Assembly (NCBI GenBank): GCA_043228905.1
Contig: JBHGNT010000013.1
Location: 14,756,001 to 14,820,000 of the forward strand
Reading direction: 5' to 3'
DNA length: 64,000 nucleotides
Source of the DNA: Azolla caroliniana
Lineage: Eukaryota > Polypodiophyta
The notes under the pieces are model-generated. The model was given only the letters and a program-made list of their open reading frames with translations, had not been told where the DNA came from and did not search any database. Positions 45,501 to 55,911 of this stretch are shown here, piece by piece. The first letter of the stretch is position 1. Each line of letters starts with the position of its first letter. A program made the translations under genes and the position numbers.

Positions 45501-46377
45501 GTACTATTGTCCCCACATTGTGGTTTCCTCAATTGCAGAAGGTTATATTGCCCATCATAAAATTCACTTGAACATTCTTGGGAAACATGAGAGAAAATAT
45601 GCTCTTTTGCAAAAGGGGAAATGTCTAAAACTTCTATGTTAATGGTTAATGAATAGGTCACTACTCAGTAATAGTACAGTTATTCTTTGAATGCAGCTTG
45701 ATGCGATAATAAACTGAAGCTCGTCTTATGTGTCACTTGCAGTTTGATGAGCGTAAAGAGCTTGTTGCAGTGGAGCAGATCCTACAAGTAGTCCTTTTAA
45801 ACCCAAGCCATCATTGTCATGTATGTCAAGAATAATTTTGAATGTCTCGAGAAGTTTTTGCACACGTACTTCAACTCCATGTACATTTATTTACTTGATG
45901 ATTTTGGAGTTCCTTTCTGGTTGTTCAGGAATCAATTGAGCTGAAGTCGCTCCTTGCTGAAGCAGATGCAGCACAAGACTCCAGGAAAAAATTTGAAGCA
46001 CAACAACCAAATGGCATGCGAAACATAAATGATATTAATATCTTAGAAGAATGGGTAAAATCTGATGGCACTTGAATATAGCCTATGATTGGAAATTCCT
46101 CTAGATAAGATAGTGCATTATCACAAGACCTGGCAAATTTTAAACTTCCCATCAGCAAGACTCATAGCTTAAAAATCTGGCCAAGTCATATGGATAAATC
46201 CATAGGATTATAAAAAAATGTTTATGGCTCATTACTAATCTTTATTTCTTCAGAAACAACAGAAATTAGCTAGAATAAAAAAATGATCAAACCTTCTTCA
46301 AACCCATAATGTGCTTATAGTGTTTTTTATGTACCATGCAGAGGCAGCGGAAATTAGCTAGAGAAAAAGCTAAATGA
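42583..46377 (+). CDS. VAP (vesicle-associated membrane protein-associated) MSP-domain protein, VAP4-like
   Basis: Seven coding exons with GT-AG junctions and exact frame continuity: 42583-43144, 44968-45038, 45125-45206, 45302-45432, 45743-45820, 45929-46054, 46342-46377; 361 codons. The MSP domain runs across exons 1-5: KLYFPYEPGKQSTSAVRI, AFKFQTTSPKSCFMRPPNGV, GESIVASVVKFIELP, DKFKIVSLK, FDERKELVAVEQILQV. Exon 6 encodes a charged tail ending ILEEW. Plant VAP4-type proteins have this MSP fold at an ER contact-site surface that binds FFAT-like motifs. The first about 180 residues are low complexity (Gly, Ser, Arg) and the start ATG is the first in frame but uncertain. No C-terminal transmembrane segment was seen, unlike classical VAPs. 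A second last exon exists at 46254-46286. Confidence 0.82.
43145..44967 (+). other. VAP gene intron 1 (1.8 kb) with repeats
   Basis: It begins GTGAGT and ends CACAG. It contains a 69-bp tandem repeat array (43455-43700) and, at about 43780-43880, paired GGGTAAGCCC motifs with a B-box-like GGGATTTGAACCC on the opposite strand (SINE-like). No exon was seen inside. Confidence 0.75.
43455..43700 (+). repeat. 69-bp tandem repeat, three copies plus a partial fourth
   Basis: Units start at 43455, 43524 and 43593 with GACATGGCATGTAGTTCAGG; a fourth partial start is at 43681. The 69-bp period is divisible by three, so the unit stays open in one frame, but it sits within an intron. Confidence 0.85.
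46254..46286 (+). CDS. Alternative last exon of the VAP-like gene
   Basis: Preceded by TTCTTCAG. It reads KQQKLARIKK then TGA, nearly the same as the exon at 46342-46377 (RQRKLAREKAK then TGA), and joins exon 6 in the same phase. The choice of acceptor would change only the last residues. Confidence 0.6.
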   Translation, partial: KQQKLARIKK

Positions 46378-48827
46378 GGTGCCCTAGATACTGTGGAAGG
46401 CCCTGTTGGTGCATACAATCTGGAGGATCTTACATATGTACATTTAATAGCCAAAGATGACTTAAACATGTCAATTTGGATTTTGAGCAATTGATTAATT
46501 AAGCCTATAGAAGCAACAGCAATATGGAGTATTAAGAATGAAGCAAATTTTGCACAACAGGTTGTGCAGTCTTTGCTTCAATAACTTTTTCATCTCCAAC
46601 ATATCAGTTGAGACAAAGCCTTGGGTTTGTCTCAATCCAGATCAGATTTTTGCTGAATGTAAAAGATTTGTAACTAGAATTAACCACATTATTTTTTTAG
46701 GGACTTTCCAATTTTTAACTCTTTGAAACGTTGTGAAGGGAGATGTTCTCTTGCTTTTCAATGAAGTAACACAAATTTTCAGGATAAGAGCACGTGAGAA
46801 CTCTTCATAATCATTCTGGATAGGTGATTTTTCCTTTTATGCATTCTTTACAAGATTCCTAATTGCTAGAACTAACCACATTAATTTTTTAAGAACTTTC
46901 CAATTTTAAACACTTTGAAACATTGTGAAGGGAGATGTTCTCTTGCTTTTCAATGAAGTAACACAATTTTTCAGGATAAAAGCACGTGAGAACTCTTCAT
47001 AATCATTCTGGAACACAATTTCTTTTTAAAGAGAACATTATTGACATATGCAATCTATATAACTCGCAATACCAATTCTTTTGCTTTGATTCTAAAGATG
47101 CCATTAATTCACAGAAACATCAGGATGGTTTGCCTTAATTCTATCACAGATTAGAGTTTTCCAACCAAAAAAAGGGGATATATATAGAGCCTTTTTTACT
47201 TCACTACAGGTTCTATATATATGTCCTGATTTTTATTGCAATCAGGATGTTTTTAAAGCTTCGAGATGGAGATGTCAAAGGAAGAAGAGTCCAACGCTCC
47301 TCGCTAAAATATCACCATTAATGCTAGAAATGCTATGTTTTAGCCATAGAATGTAATATACACATTTGTTTGCTCAAACATTTCTTTTCATTCGTTTGCA
47401 AACAAATGCAAAACATACTTCTGTTTTTTTTACTTCTTACTTTTTATGTGGGTCACTTTCAGTGATGCCGCCGCATCACAGAGGGTCGAGTGGGTAACAG
47501 AACGCGTTGACCCTCACCATGCCTCAAGGTCCACCTTCGCCATGCCTCCATGCTGCTTTTGCCCTTTTTCCCCTCCACCATCACCACGTCTCTCCACCAC
47601 TCTAATGGAGGCGTGGATTAATTCATGATGAATTGTCTAATTAGGATAGAATTAGCACCCACTGAACCTTGTCCTTGATTAGGATAGCTCCAAATGGTAA
47701 TTAGGGCATGACCAGGTCACCTTCACCACGCCTCTCAGCTACTTTGCCCTCTCAGTGCTTCGAGGGTAAATAAATATTATAGTAAATAATGAATCCAAAA
47801 GTATGGTATTTACCATACTTCGGGGGTGTTTACCATACTCGAATGTATGGTACGTATGGATCATGCTATGGTTGTAGCTCCCATATGACATCCCAAGATT
47901 GCACACAGCACATTGCCTGGTTTAGATAGTGCACTTGGTAGACTTGAAAAACACATATTGTGTCATAGTTCAGAAACTATATGCAGTATCTTGTTTCAAA
48001 CACACCATATCAGATTTTATCACTGTGTGGTGGTAACTATTGGAAGCTTGGGTTTAGTTTTGGCTCAAACGAACTTTTAATGCATGTTGAACACTCATCC
48101 TTCTTTCCATACTTGGTGCAAAAATCAAGCATTACATACGATGGACTCGTTTCAAGGACATTGAAATGTATATCCTGTATTTAATTATCTAGATATGTAT
48201 ATGTTTGCGTGTGAAACACCAAATGGAAGTGACGAACCTCAGCTATTTAAGAAGCATTATCTCAAGAATATGAATCAATTGAAATCCATGTAACCTTTAC
48301 CTTTAAAAACCTTGATTCTCCACTCGGTTTTCACAGTATGCTATGTATGTTCATCATGGATCTGCACATATTGTCGACCCTGCAAATTGTGGAATTTCTG
48401 AGCACGATAGAAGAGAGATATCTAATAAAGATCATCACGAAAATAATACATGATTAGCATTGTAGAATATCTCACTGGTTTTTATTACCTGATCTGACCA
48501 TAAAGCAGCAGCACAGATGGACATCTCCAACAATGAAAAATCAGTTTTAATGACATCAGACCTGAGCACTTGATCCTTCCATAACTAAACCTACTCTGCC
48601 ACAAACAGCTCAATCACTTTTGTCCACCTTGATCCCAACAGCTCCAGACAGATCACATACACATACAAGAGCTTGAATTTCACGTTAAATAACCTAGCAA
48701 TGTTCTTAATATATATATGAGCATTTTTGCTATAAGATTCAGTATGCATTTGAGGTCTCACAGCCCAATTTACACATTCACATGGCATCTAGGTTCTGTT
48801 GTTAATTACAGCATCAAACATTCTAGA
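46378..48827. other. Intergenic region between VAP-like and PPR genes
   Basis: No gene was seen. A direct duplication of about 145 bp lies at 46674-46825 and 46866-47012 (offset about 192). Paired inverted GTATGGTA/TACCATAC motifs lie at 47801-47851. A short hairpin is at about 47177-47226 (GGATATATATAGA arms). Confidence 0.7.
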
Positions 48828-51212
48828 TTATTGCATTAGACTTGCATCATCTACCTCTTTCTGCATGAAAGCATCCAGATAGATGTTTGACATGCAAACA
48901 TACACCGCCTCATTTTTTTCGTCCAATTCTAATGCTTGCTCAAAGGCATCTCTTCCAAGCTCCAGATTGCCCCATTTTCTACAAGCTCCCATCACAATAT
49001 GCCATAGCACAATATCAGGAAGAAATGGCATCTTCTCTATAATTGATAGAGCTGTGGCCAAATCCCCTGCACGTGCAAGGATATCGACCATGCAAGTAAA
49101 GTGATCACGAGTGGGAACTAAACAATAGTCATTTATTAGTGCCTCAAAATACATTTGCCCGAAAGCCACTAAGCCTGCATGACTACATGCATTAAGAACA
49201 CTTATAAATGTTGTCAAATTTGGTTCTATGTTGTCCACCATTAATTGATTAAAGGTATGAAACACATTCTCACTATTGCCTAGTTGAGCATATCCTGAAA
49301 CTAATGCATTGCATGAAACTACATCCTGAACGTGGAGCTTGTCAAAGATATAGTGTGCTTCTGCAAGAGAACCACATTTAGCATACATATCAACCAGGAT
49401 GTTGCCCACAAGAAGCTCCTCTTCAAACCCTCTCTCAATTATCTCCACGTGGACCAATCTACCCTTCATTTTTGACCCTACGCTTGCACAGGCTTTCAAA
49501 CTGCAAATATACGCAATAAAATTAGGAGAGATTCCTTGATGTTGCATCTCTTCAAAACAATAAAGTGCCTCTTCACTACAACCATGCTCAAAATAACCAA
49601 CAAGAAGAGCTGTCCAAGAAACAACATTGCGAATAGAAAGTTTGTTGAATATCTCTTGTGCTTCAAAGAGCAGTCCACTTTTTCCATACATATCTACCAA
49701 GATATTGCCAACAGAAGGCTCCATTTCAAGCCCTTTCCTGACTATCTCAACATGTATTTCTTGACCCTTTCCTATGGATCGTGTACAGCTACACGCTTTC
49801 AATGTGCAAATGAGAGTCCCAGCATCAGGAGTGATGCCTTCATTTTGCATCCTTTTCAAGCAATAGAGTGCTTCTTCGCATTGCCCTTGTTCCACATATT
49901 CTACAATCAATGAGTTCCATACAGCTACAGTCCGAGCTGGGATCTTGTCAAAAAGTTCAAGTGCTTCTATCAGCAAGCCACATTTTGCATACATATCAAT
50001 CAGAATACTGTTGTCAAGGTCAGCTTCTAGACCTTTCACAATAACCTCAGCGTGTACTTTTTGTCCCTTCACTCCAGCTCTAATGCTCGCACAAGCTTTC
50101 AAGGCACAGACATACGTGATAGCACTTTGTAATATACCTTCGTGCTGCATTTGCTCCAAATAGCAAAATGCCTCTCTACTGTACTCATATTCAACATATC
50201 CTGCAATTAGTGTATTCCATGAGACAACATCTCGAACAGGATGCTTCTCAAACACTTCTGCTGCAGTCTCCATCAATTCACATTTTGCATACATATCAAT
50301 AATAGCATTGCCAACAAGAAGCTCGTTTTCTAGTCCATGTATCACAACATCCATATATAGCTTGTCACCTCTTTGTATATCTTTTATGCTACCACAAGCT
50401 CTCAACCAACAAATGAGTGTTACAGCATTCGGAGAGATCTTTTCTATTTGCATTTGTTCTGAAAAGGAAAGCGCCACATCACCGAGCCCATGTTCTACAT
50501 ATCCTGAGAGAAGTGCTGTCCATATGACAACATTACGAGCTTTAAGACCACCGAAAATACTTGATGCTTCGGCAAGGTAACCACATTTAGCATACATATC
50601 TACCAACACACTTCCAATGAAAACATTCCTCTCCAGGAACCCTTTCTGAACAATGTCAGCATGAAGTTCTTGGCCTTTGCTTAAAGCTCTGATACCTATA
50701 ACCCCACAAGCTTTTAAGACGCATACAAATGCAGATGCATCCAGGGTCAAGCCATTGGATTCTATCTGAGTTAAGCACTGGAGAGCTTCTTCACCATGTC
50801 CATTCTCCGCATACCCAGCAATAAGTGCAGTCCAAATGACAACATTGCGGATGGGAAGCTTATCAAAAACCTCTTGTGCTTTCTTAAGTGAACCACATTT
50901 AGCATACATATCCACCAGGGTGCTGCCAATGTAGACATCTCCAAGAAGACCTCTTCTAGCAATCTCAGAATGTATAAGGTTGCCACTATACAGATCTTCC
51001 ATCATGGTGCAAGCTTTGAGGAGATGAGCAAAGACATGGCCATCAGGTGGTGGCAGAGAGGAGGCATCATCATGTCCCTGCAGTCTGTCCTGGTACAAGG
51101 CCAAGGCATGACCGAATTTGTCCTGTTTCACGTATTCGATGACAAGGGCTTTCCAGGGACATGGACGATGATGATTCTTGGGCAGATTTGGCCGGTGCAG
51201 AGCAATGCACAT
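48828..51212 (-). CDS. PLS-class pentatricopeptide repeat protein
   Basis: Intronless, 794 codons from the ATG at 51212. The frame is also open upstream to 51266 but with no ATG, so the inner ATG is the start. About six P-L-S sets follow the first repeats, with motifs VDMYAKCG and NVVIWTALIAGYAENGH, and conserved VFDKLP lines. The C-terminus has the E-like part (GNLELGRDAFEQALELDEKN, YVCMSNIY) but stops soon after, with no DYW deaminase end. Plant PLS proteins are organelle-targeted RNA-binding factors, mostly for C-to-U editing; with no DYW domain it would need a partner or have another RNA role. The N-terminus is short and basic; targeting was not tested. Confidence 0.93.
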   Translation of the reverse strand: MCIALHRPNLPKNHHRPCPWKALVIEYVKQDKFGHALALYQDRLQGHDDASSLPPPDGHVFAHLLKACTMMEDLYSGNLIHSEIARRGLLGDVYIGSTLVDMYAKCGSLKKAQEVFDKLPIRNVVIWTALIAGYAENGHGEEALQCLTQIESNGLTLDASAFVCVLKACGVIGIRALSKGQELHADIVQKGFLERNVFIGSVLVDMYAKCGYLAEASSIFGGLKARNVVIWTALLSGYVEHGLGDVALSFSEQMQIEKISPNAVTLICWLRACGSIKDIQRGDKLYMDVVIHGLENELLVGNAIIDMYAKCELMETAAEVFEKHPVRDVVSWNTLIAGYVEYEYSREAFCYLEQMQHEGILQSAITYVCALKACASIRAGVKGQKVHAEVIVKGLEADLDNSILIDMYAKCGLLIEALELFDKIPARTVAVWNSLIVEYVEQGQCEEALYCLKRMQNEGITPDAGTLICTLKACSCTRSIGKGQEIHVEIVRKGLEMEPSVGNILVDMYGKSGLLFEAQEIFNKLSIRNVVSWTALLVGYFEHGCSEEALYCFEEMQHQGISPNFIAYICSLKACASVGSKMKGRLVHVEIIERGFEEELLVGNILVDMYAKCGSLAEAHYIFDKLHVQDVVSCNALVSGYAQLGNSENVFHTFNQLMVDNIEPNLTTFISVLNACSHAGLVAFGQMYFEALINDYCLVPTRDHFTCMVDILARAGDLATALSIIEKMPFLPDIVLWHIVMGACRKWGNLELGRDAFEQALELDEKNEAVYVCMSNIYLDAFMQKEVDDASLMQ

Positions 51213-51334
51213 ACTGCTCCCAGCTTGGGATGGAGGCAGGAGGCAATCAATGGTACCTTGCTTCACCTTTCTTTACCTTACCATACCTTACCTTACCTTT
51301 GCACCCCCATGGTCCCATGGTGCAGAGATAAGTG

Positions 51335-52590
51335 TCAAATTTCAATTCAAATGTCTAAGAATATCATGATATGTGATCTTTGCAGAGTTCTCTCACTTCA
51401 TGGTCGAAACTTTGAAACTTCGAGATTTCGGAACTTCTCTAGCACTGTCGATTCCCACAAAAGAAGTCCCTTTTCTAACTTTACAACATATTTTATCACC
51501 CCAACCTGCGAATCGAGAGTGCAGGCAGTTTTCGCATATTCCAATTTGAACTATAGCCCCCAATACCTCAAGAACTCAAAAACGATTTGGAAATTAGGTT
51601 TTGGTTCAATGTTCTCCATATGTGCAAAAAACCACTTGAATGAAGATAGTCTTACTCCAATTAAAGACATCCACACTAAATTGATACACCTCCAAACCAT
51701 TCTAGCCATCGGGCATGAAAGAAATCGATGCCTACTATGTTCCAATTCCACCAAACAAAAGAAACACATTCCTCTAGCAATGTTCCTTTTGTTTAAAAGC
51801 ATCCCCTAATGGTAAAGCTCCAACCATAACGCTCCAAATGATTACCATATATCGTAGCATCAATCAAGAACACCAACCTACCTTGATCACATGAAACTAC
51901 GACATAATGGGCTTACGAAAATTCAATATCTTGATAACCTTTTCTTCCATCCACTTATGTTTGTCAATCAACTTTTGATTAGCATCATTTGTTGAGATCA
52001 TGGTCAATGCCCTATTTCCAACAAATGTCCAATCAAGCTCTTGAGATCCCTCATCTAAATCAAGAATTGGCTCATACGAAGATAATGATCCTTTCAACTT
52101 ATCCCAAGTAAAGGTATAACCTCTTGGAAATGTTGATCTTGTTGTTCACGAGGCCATTAATCTTTTGTGACACCAACATAACATCCTTGACTATTACCAA
52201 ACCCAATCTACCCATTTGATTACATTGAAGGTAAGAAATTGTTTACCTTCCCACCTCAACAACCTTGATGTCGCCAAAACCTCCATTTGCGATGAATTGG
52301 CACATTCCCCTTCTTGTGGAGGATACCATTACACAAAATCCAACATACTTTAACTATGAGAGAACCTTCACATTTGACATCCCTTTTAGAAGCATCAATT
52401 GTCATGTTTCCAAACGTAATTCCCGTCTTCTCTATGAACTATGCCACAATATCTATCCAATGTTGTACACCCTCAAACATAAATTGAATGGAAGTAAATT
52501 GATCACCGACCATATACTCATATAAATTCAATATTGATATCCCACCAAGACGCTTCAAAGTACATTATGCAAACCATGATCCCAAAGGAT
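51335..52590 (-). mobile_element. LINE-A fragment upstream of the PPR gene
   Basis: 51551-51802 reads NKRNIARGMCFFCLVELEHS, RHRFLSCPMARMVWRC and FLRYWGL. 51897-52097 reads LDEGSQELDWTFVGNRALTM. Both align with the ORF2 end of LINE-A. The sequence ends near 52590 at the QRLGG-like block. A short TAAGG-type repeat occurs at its 3' side (51275-51300). It lies about 120 bp upstream of the PPR start codon. Confidence 0.82.
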
Positions 52591-53278
52591 ATGAAGCATA
52601 TGTTTTACCACTAACCCATATGTTGTCGAGGACATGTGTACACTATATTTTTACGACAGATACAACTACGAGAATCATCATATGAGAATTTGCCCTTACC
52701 TAAGAAGGTTAAACTTTACATGTTCTTTCATATAAAAACTAGATATCAATGAAATTTAATATATCAACTTTTTGCCATAAAAAATATCAATAAACATCCA
52801 GTCTTTTGAATTGTTTGAATATGCGCATTTTGTAATCCATATCATTGACATGTCATACATGCTTTTGTTTGTAGAAAATCGTAATAGTTTAAAGAAAAGA
52901 TAATAATACTTTCCTAAATTGAATGCTTATAACACATTCGTCTCGCCTCAAGCACGATACAGTCTTCTCATGTGTTCTTCATGCCATAGACCAAAGTTGT
53001 GTGTTTTTCTTACCACATAGTTACAAACCAAAGTTGTCATAAAAGTTGATGACATCCATCGCACTTTGGGTTCCCCCACCAACAATAGGTATATAGGTAC
53101 CTCGAATGGATGCAAAGAATCCAATGATGGATGATTGGAAGACTTACCTTGCTCCCCCCACACCCCCTCTATGTCCAAGGCATGTTGACAAGCAAAAAGT
53201 GAGCATTCGACAACCAACAAATTGATGTGAGCGCATGACGATCCATCAAGGGGAGTGTGTGTCCATGTGAAGGAGAGA

Positions 53279-53301
53279 TGTGTGTGTGTGTGTGTGTGTG
53301 T
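53279..53301 (+). repeat. (GT)n microsatellite
   Basis: About 11 GT units. Confidence 0.95.
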
Positions 53302-53381
53302 AAACCTTAGGTTATGGATGGTGCATTTGCAATACATACATACATACAAATATACACATCGTCTACAACACACTTCATAAA

Positions 53382-54180
53382 ATGTACATGTACATGATTG
53401 ACCCACCAATAGAGGATAGAAGGTCACATTGGAAGTTATGGGTGTTGGGTAAACAACCTTTGTTTAGATTAGCATCGGACCCAACTGATTATCAGTGGAC
53501 GCATCCATTTATTGGTAACAACTTTAATTTTTTCCAATATCCTATACAGTTGGGAAGACATGTTTTGTTGGATAGATGGGATGTGTTACCAATTGCATTT
53601 CAATACTGGAGTTAGTGGGCTATTATTCTGATATTTTGTGCTAAGCTTTGGGTTAGCCTATGGGCAAGAAAACAGTCACGACAATTACTCCATACACAAT
53701 GGTTACTTGTGCATTGAGCCTTGCATGGTGGCACATGGCTGCATAAGATGGAATATCCTCTAGTTGTGCTACTTGTCATTTACAAGTTGAAACTAAGAAA
53801 CATTGTCTAGTACGTATTCACATGGGGGATGGTGGTTTGGACATCACTTGTTCGCTCTATTTTCCATTCCGATGCTGAATCTATGGACTAATAGTTTTCA
53901 ACCTAACTTTGGAAGTGTTTGTGGACTTCCCTTAGTGTCTTTGTAGTTAGTTTTTAGGGATAAAGAAGGAGGCTCAACCATTATGAGAGATATCGAGTAG
54001 TCATCTAGAAGGCTCATTTTTCATCAAGTTAGATGTGGTTCATACTTTGACGGGTCAAATGGGAAGGTATTACTGGAGACTCAGGCGAAAAAGCTGATCG
54101 GTTTCTTTACTTTGTGGAAAGCAACTACAGGTATGGCCTTGAAGAAGAATGGCACTCATTTCCGGCACCGGGGGGGGGGG
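53382..54180 (+). pseudogene. Degenerate LINE-like C-terminal remnant
   Basis: An open piece reads LASDPTDYQWTHPFIGNNFN, then QLGRHVLLDRW. Downstream, with stops, come QWLLVH, GTWLHKM and CATCHLQVETKKHC. The CATCH...HC pattern fits a zf-RVT-type end. Very degraded; identity rests on these motifs only. Confidence 0.4.
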
Positions 54181-54185
54181 GGGGG
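54171..54185 (+). repeat. Poly-G run
   Basis: An uninterrupted guanine run of about 15. Its length is prone to assembly error. Confidence 0.8.
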
Positions 54186-54270
54186 ATGACGATTATCCCC
54201 TCCGCAGATGACTTAGGAATCACAACTTTGTAAGTTGTTTACACTAATGAATGGATATCTTTTCAAAAAT

Positions 54271-54271
54271 A

Positions 54272-54346
<75 letters not shown>

Positions 54347-54347
54347 A
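54271..54347 (+). repeat. (AAAT)n microsatellite
   Basis: About 18 tetranucleotide units, some 250 bp upstream of the SWIB gene start. Confidence 0.95.
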
Positions 54348-54600
54348 AACAAATTAATTAATTAAAATAAATAAAAATGTACAATATATGTACATGAGAG
54401 AAGAAGCTCTGCCCTGCCAAAGGAGGGAAGAATTTAGGCTATGCTTTTGCAAACAGAGAAAAAAACAGAGCAAGAAGAAGAAGAAGAAGAAGTAGTAGTA
54501 GAACAGTAGCAGAGGAGCAGAGGAACAGGACACAGAAAGGAAAAAGAAACAGAGTAGAGAGAGAGAGAGAGTGGCAGGAGAGTAGGGAGTGAGAGACGCC

Positions 54601-55911
54601 ATGAGGCCAGGGATCCTGAACCTTGCTGCTAAAGCCTGTACAGGCAGAGCCACCCCTAAGGCTCCCAAACCTTCATCATCCCTCCCATCTGTCTCTTCTT
54701 CCGTCTCCTCCGCCCTGGAGAAGAAGAAGACGATGATGAAGAAGGATGAGGCGGTGGTTGTGAAGCCCCCCGTGGTCAGGAAAATGCCTGTTTGCAAGCT
54801 CTCTCCTGCGCTCTCCGATGTGCTCCAGGTCTCCGAAGCTACGCGCACCGAGGCCCTCAAGAAGATATGGGATTACATCAAGGCGCACAAGCTTCAGGTA
54901 TGTGAGATTAACCCAGAGAGAGAGAGAGAGATAATTGTTGTTTCTAGTGGGATTCTAACCTGGGGTAATGGGTTAGGAAAAACTTGGTTTACCACTAGGC
55001 TGTGAGGACCTGTATGGAGATGCCACATTCTCATTTGCTTTTCGCATTGTCCATTAAATTTTGTTTCATTTTTGTAGAAGTAAGGTTGGTATAGATTTGT
55101 GAACTGAAAGGTCCTTTTTTTTCATTTCAACCTCAATGGAAAGTGTTTTTGCTGCCAAAATCAAAGTAAGAAAGAAAGACATGTTAATGTCTCCAAAGGT
55201 CTAAATTGCTCAATGCGTTTGTGACGTGAACTTGGCACCATACATATTTTAAATGGCAAGGTTGTTGATGCTAAAGTGTATGTAAGTAAGCAAGAATGAC
55301 ATGTTAATGTCTCCAAAGGTCCAAATTGTTCAACATGTTTGTTGCAACTCAACCATTGTAATTGAGAACAATGAAAGAATTGAAATCAATATAATACTTA
55401 ATGGCTATTCTGCTAAAGTATGTAGCTAGAGATTTATTGGCTTGAATCATTGTGATTGCGGTTGTGCCATACAGTGGCGATGATGTCTTATGGAGATGCT
55501 AGAGGATGAATGCTATAGTTCAGTCTAAGGATTTATGAGAGGACTCTAAAATTGCTTCCTACTTGCTCCTGAAATTTTGTCATCAGTCATTTGTTTTCAC
55601 ATGATTTCTGAAGTCAAATTGATCTATCAAGTCTAGTAGTAAAGGGATGGTATTCACGTTTTTGTTTCTTAGGCTGGTATTTGGAAGGGGTTTCATAAAT
55701 TGTTGCATTTCTGGTTTTTTAGTTTCTGAAGTACATATGTTTTTAATTTATGAAACATGATTTGATCTGCTGCCTTCTTTTTCAGAACTCCGAAAACAAG
55801 AAAGAAATCCTGTGTGATGAAAAGCTGAAGAAGGTTTTTGTTCACGATAAGATTACCATCCATGAAGTTGTAAAATCTATGAGTCCCCACATATCAAAGA
55901 AGAATGAATAG
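54601..55911 (+). CDS. SWIB/MDM2-domain protein
   Basis: Two exons, 54601-54897 and 55786-55911, joined after codon 99 (TTCAG then GTATGT; acceptor TTTTCAG). The product is about 140 residues. The SWIB fold is seen as LSPALSDVLQVSEATRTEAL, KKIWDYIKAHKLQN, KKEILCDEKLKKVF and ITIHEVVKSMSPHI; it spans the exon junction. The N-terminus is Ser/Lys/Pro-rich with few acidic residues at first (MRPGILNLAAKACTGRATPK), which suits an organelle transit peptide, as in many small plant SWIB proteins of plastid nucleoids or mitochondria. Single-domain SWIB proteins are thought to act in DNA compaction or chromatin. The upstream region is GA-rich (54557-54572). Confidence 0.9.
54898..55785 (+). other. SWIB gene intron with a possible SINE fragment
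   Basis: It starts GTATGT and ends TTTTCAG. At about 54930-55005 the minus strand shows CCTAGTGGTAAACC and CAGGTTAGAATCCC, resembling tRNA A and B boxes. A 46-bp direct repeat (GACATGTTAATGTCTCCAAAGGTC) occurs near 55180 and 55298. Confidence 0.6.

Noticed and set aside
51213-51266. 18 extra N-terminal codons for the PPR protein
   Set aside because: The upstream frame has no ATG (it begins at GTG); the first ATG at 51212 was chosen.
54354-54860. Minus-strand 168-codon frame across the SWIB exon
   Set aside because: Antisense shadow of the SWIB exon and the GA-rich upstream DNA; low complexity, no domain.
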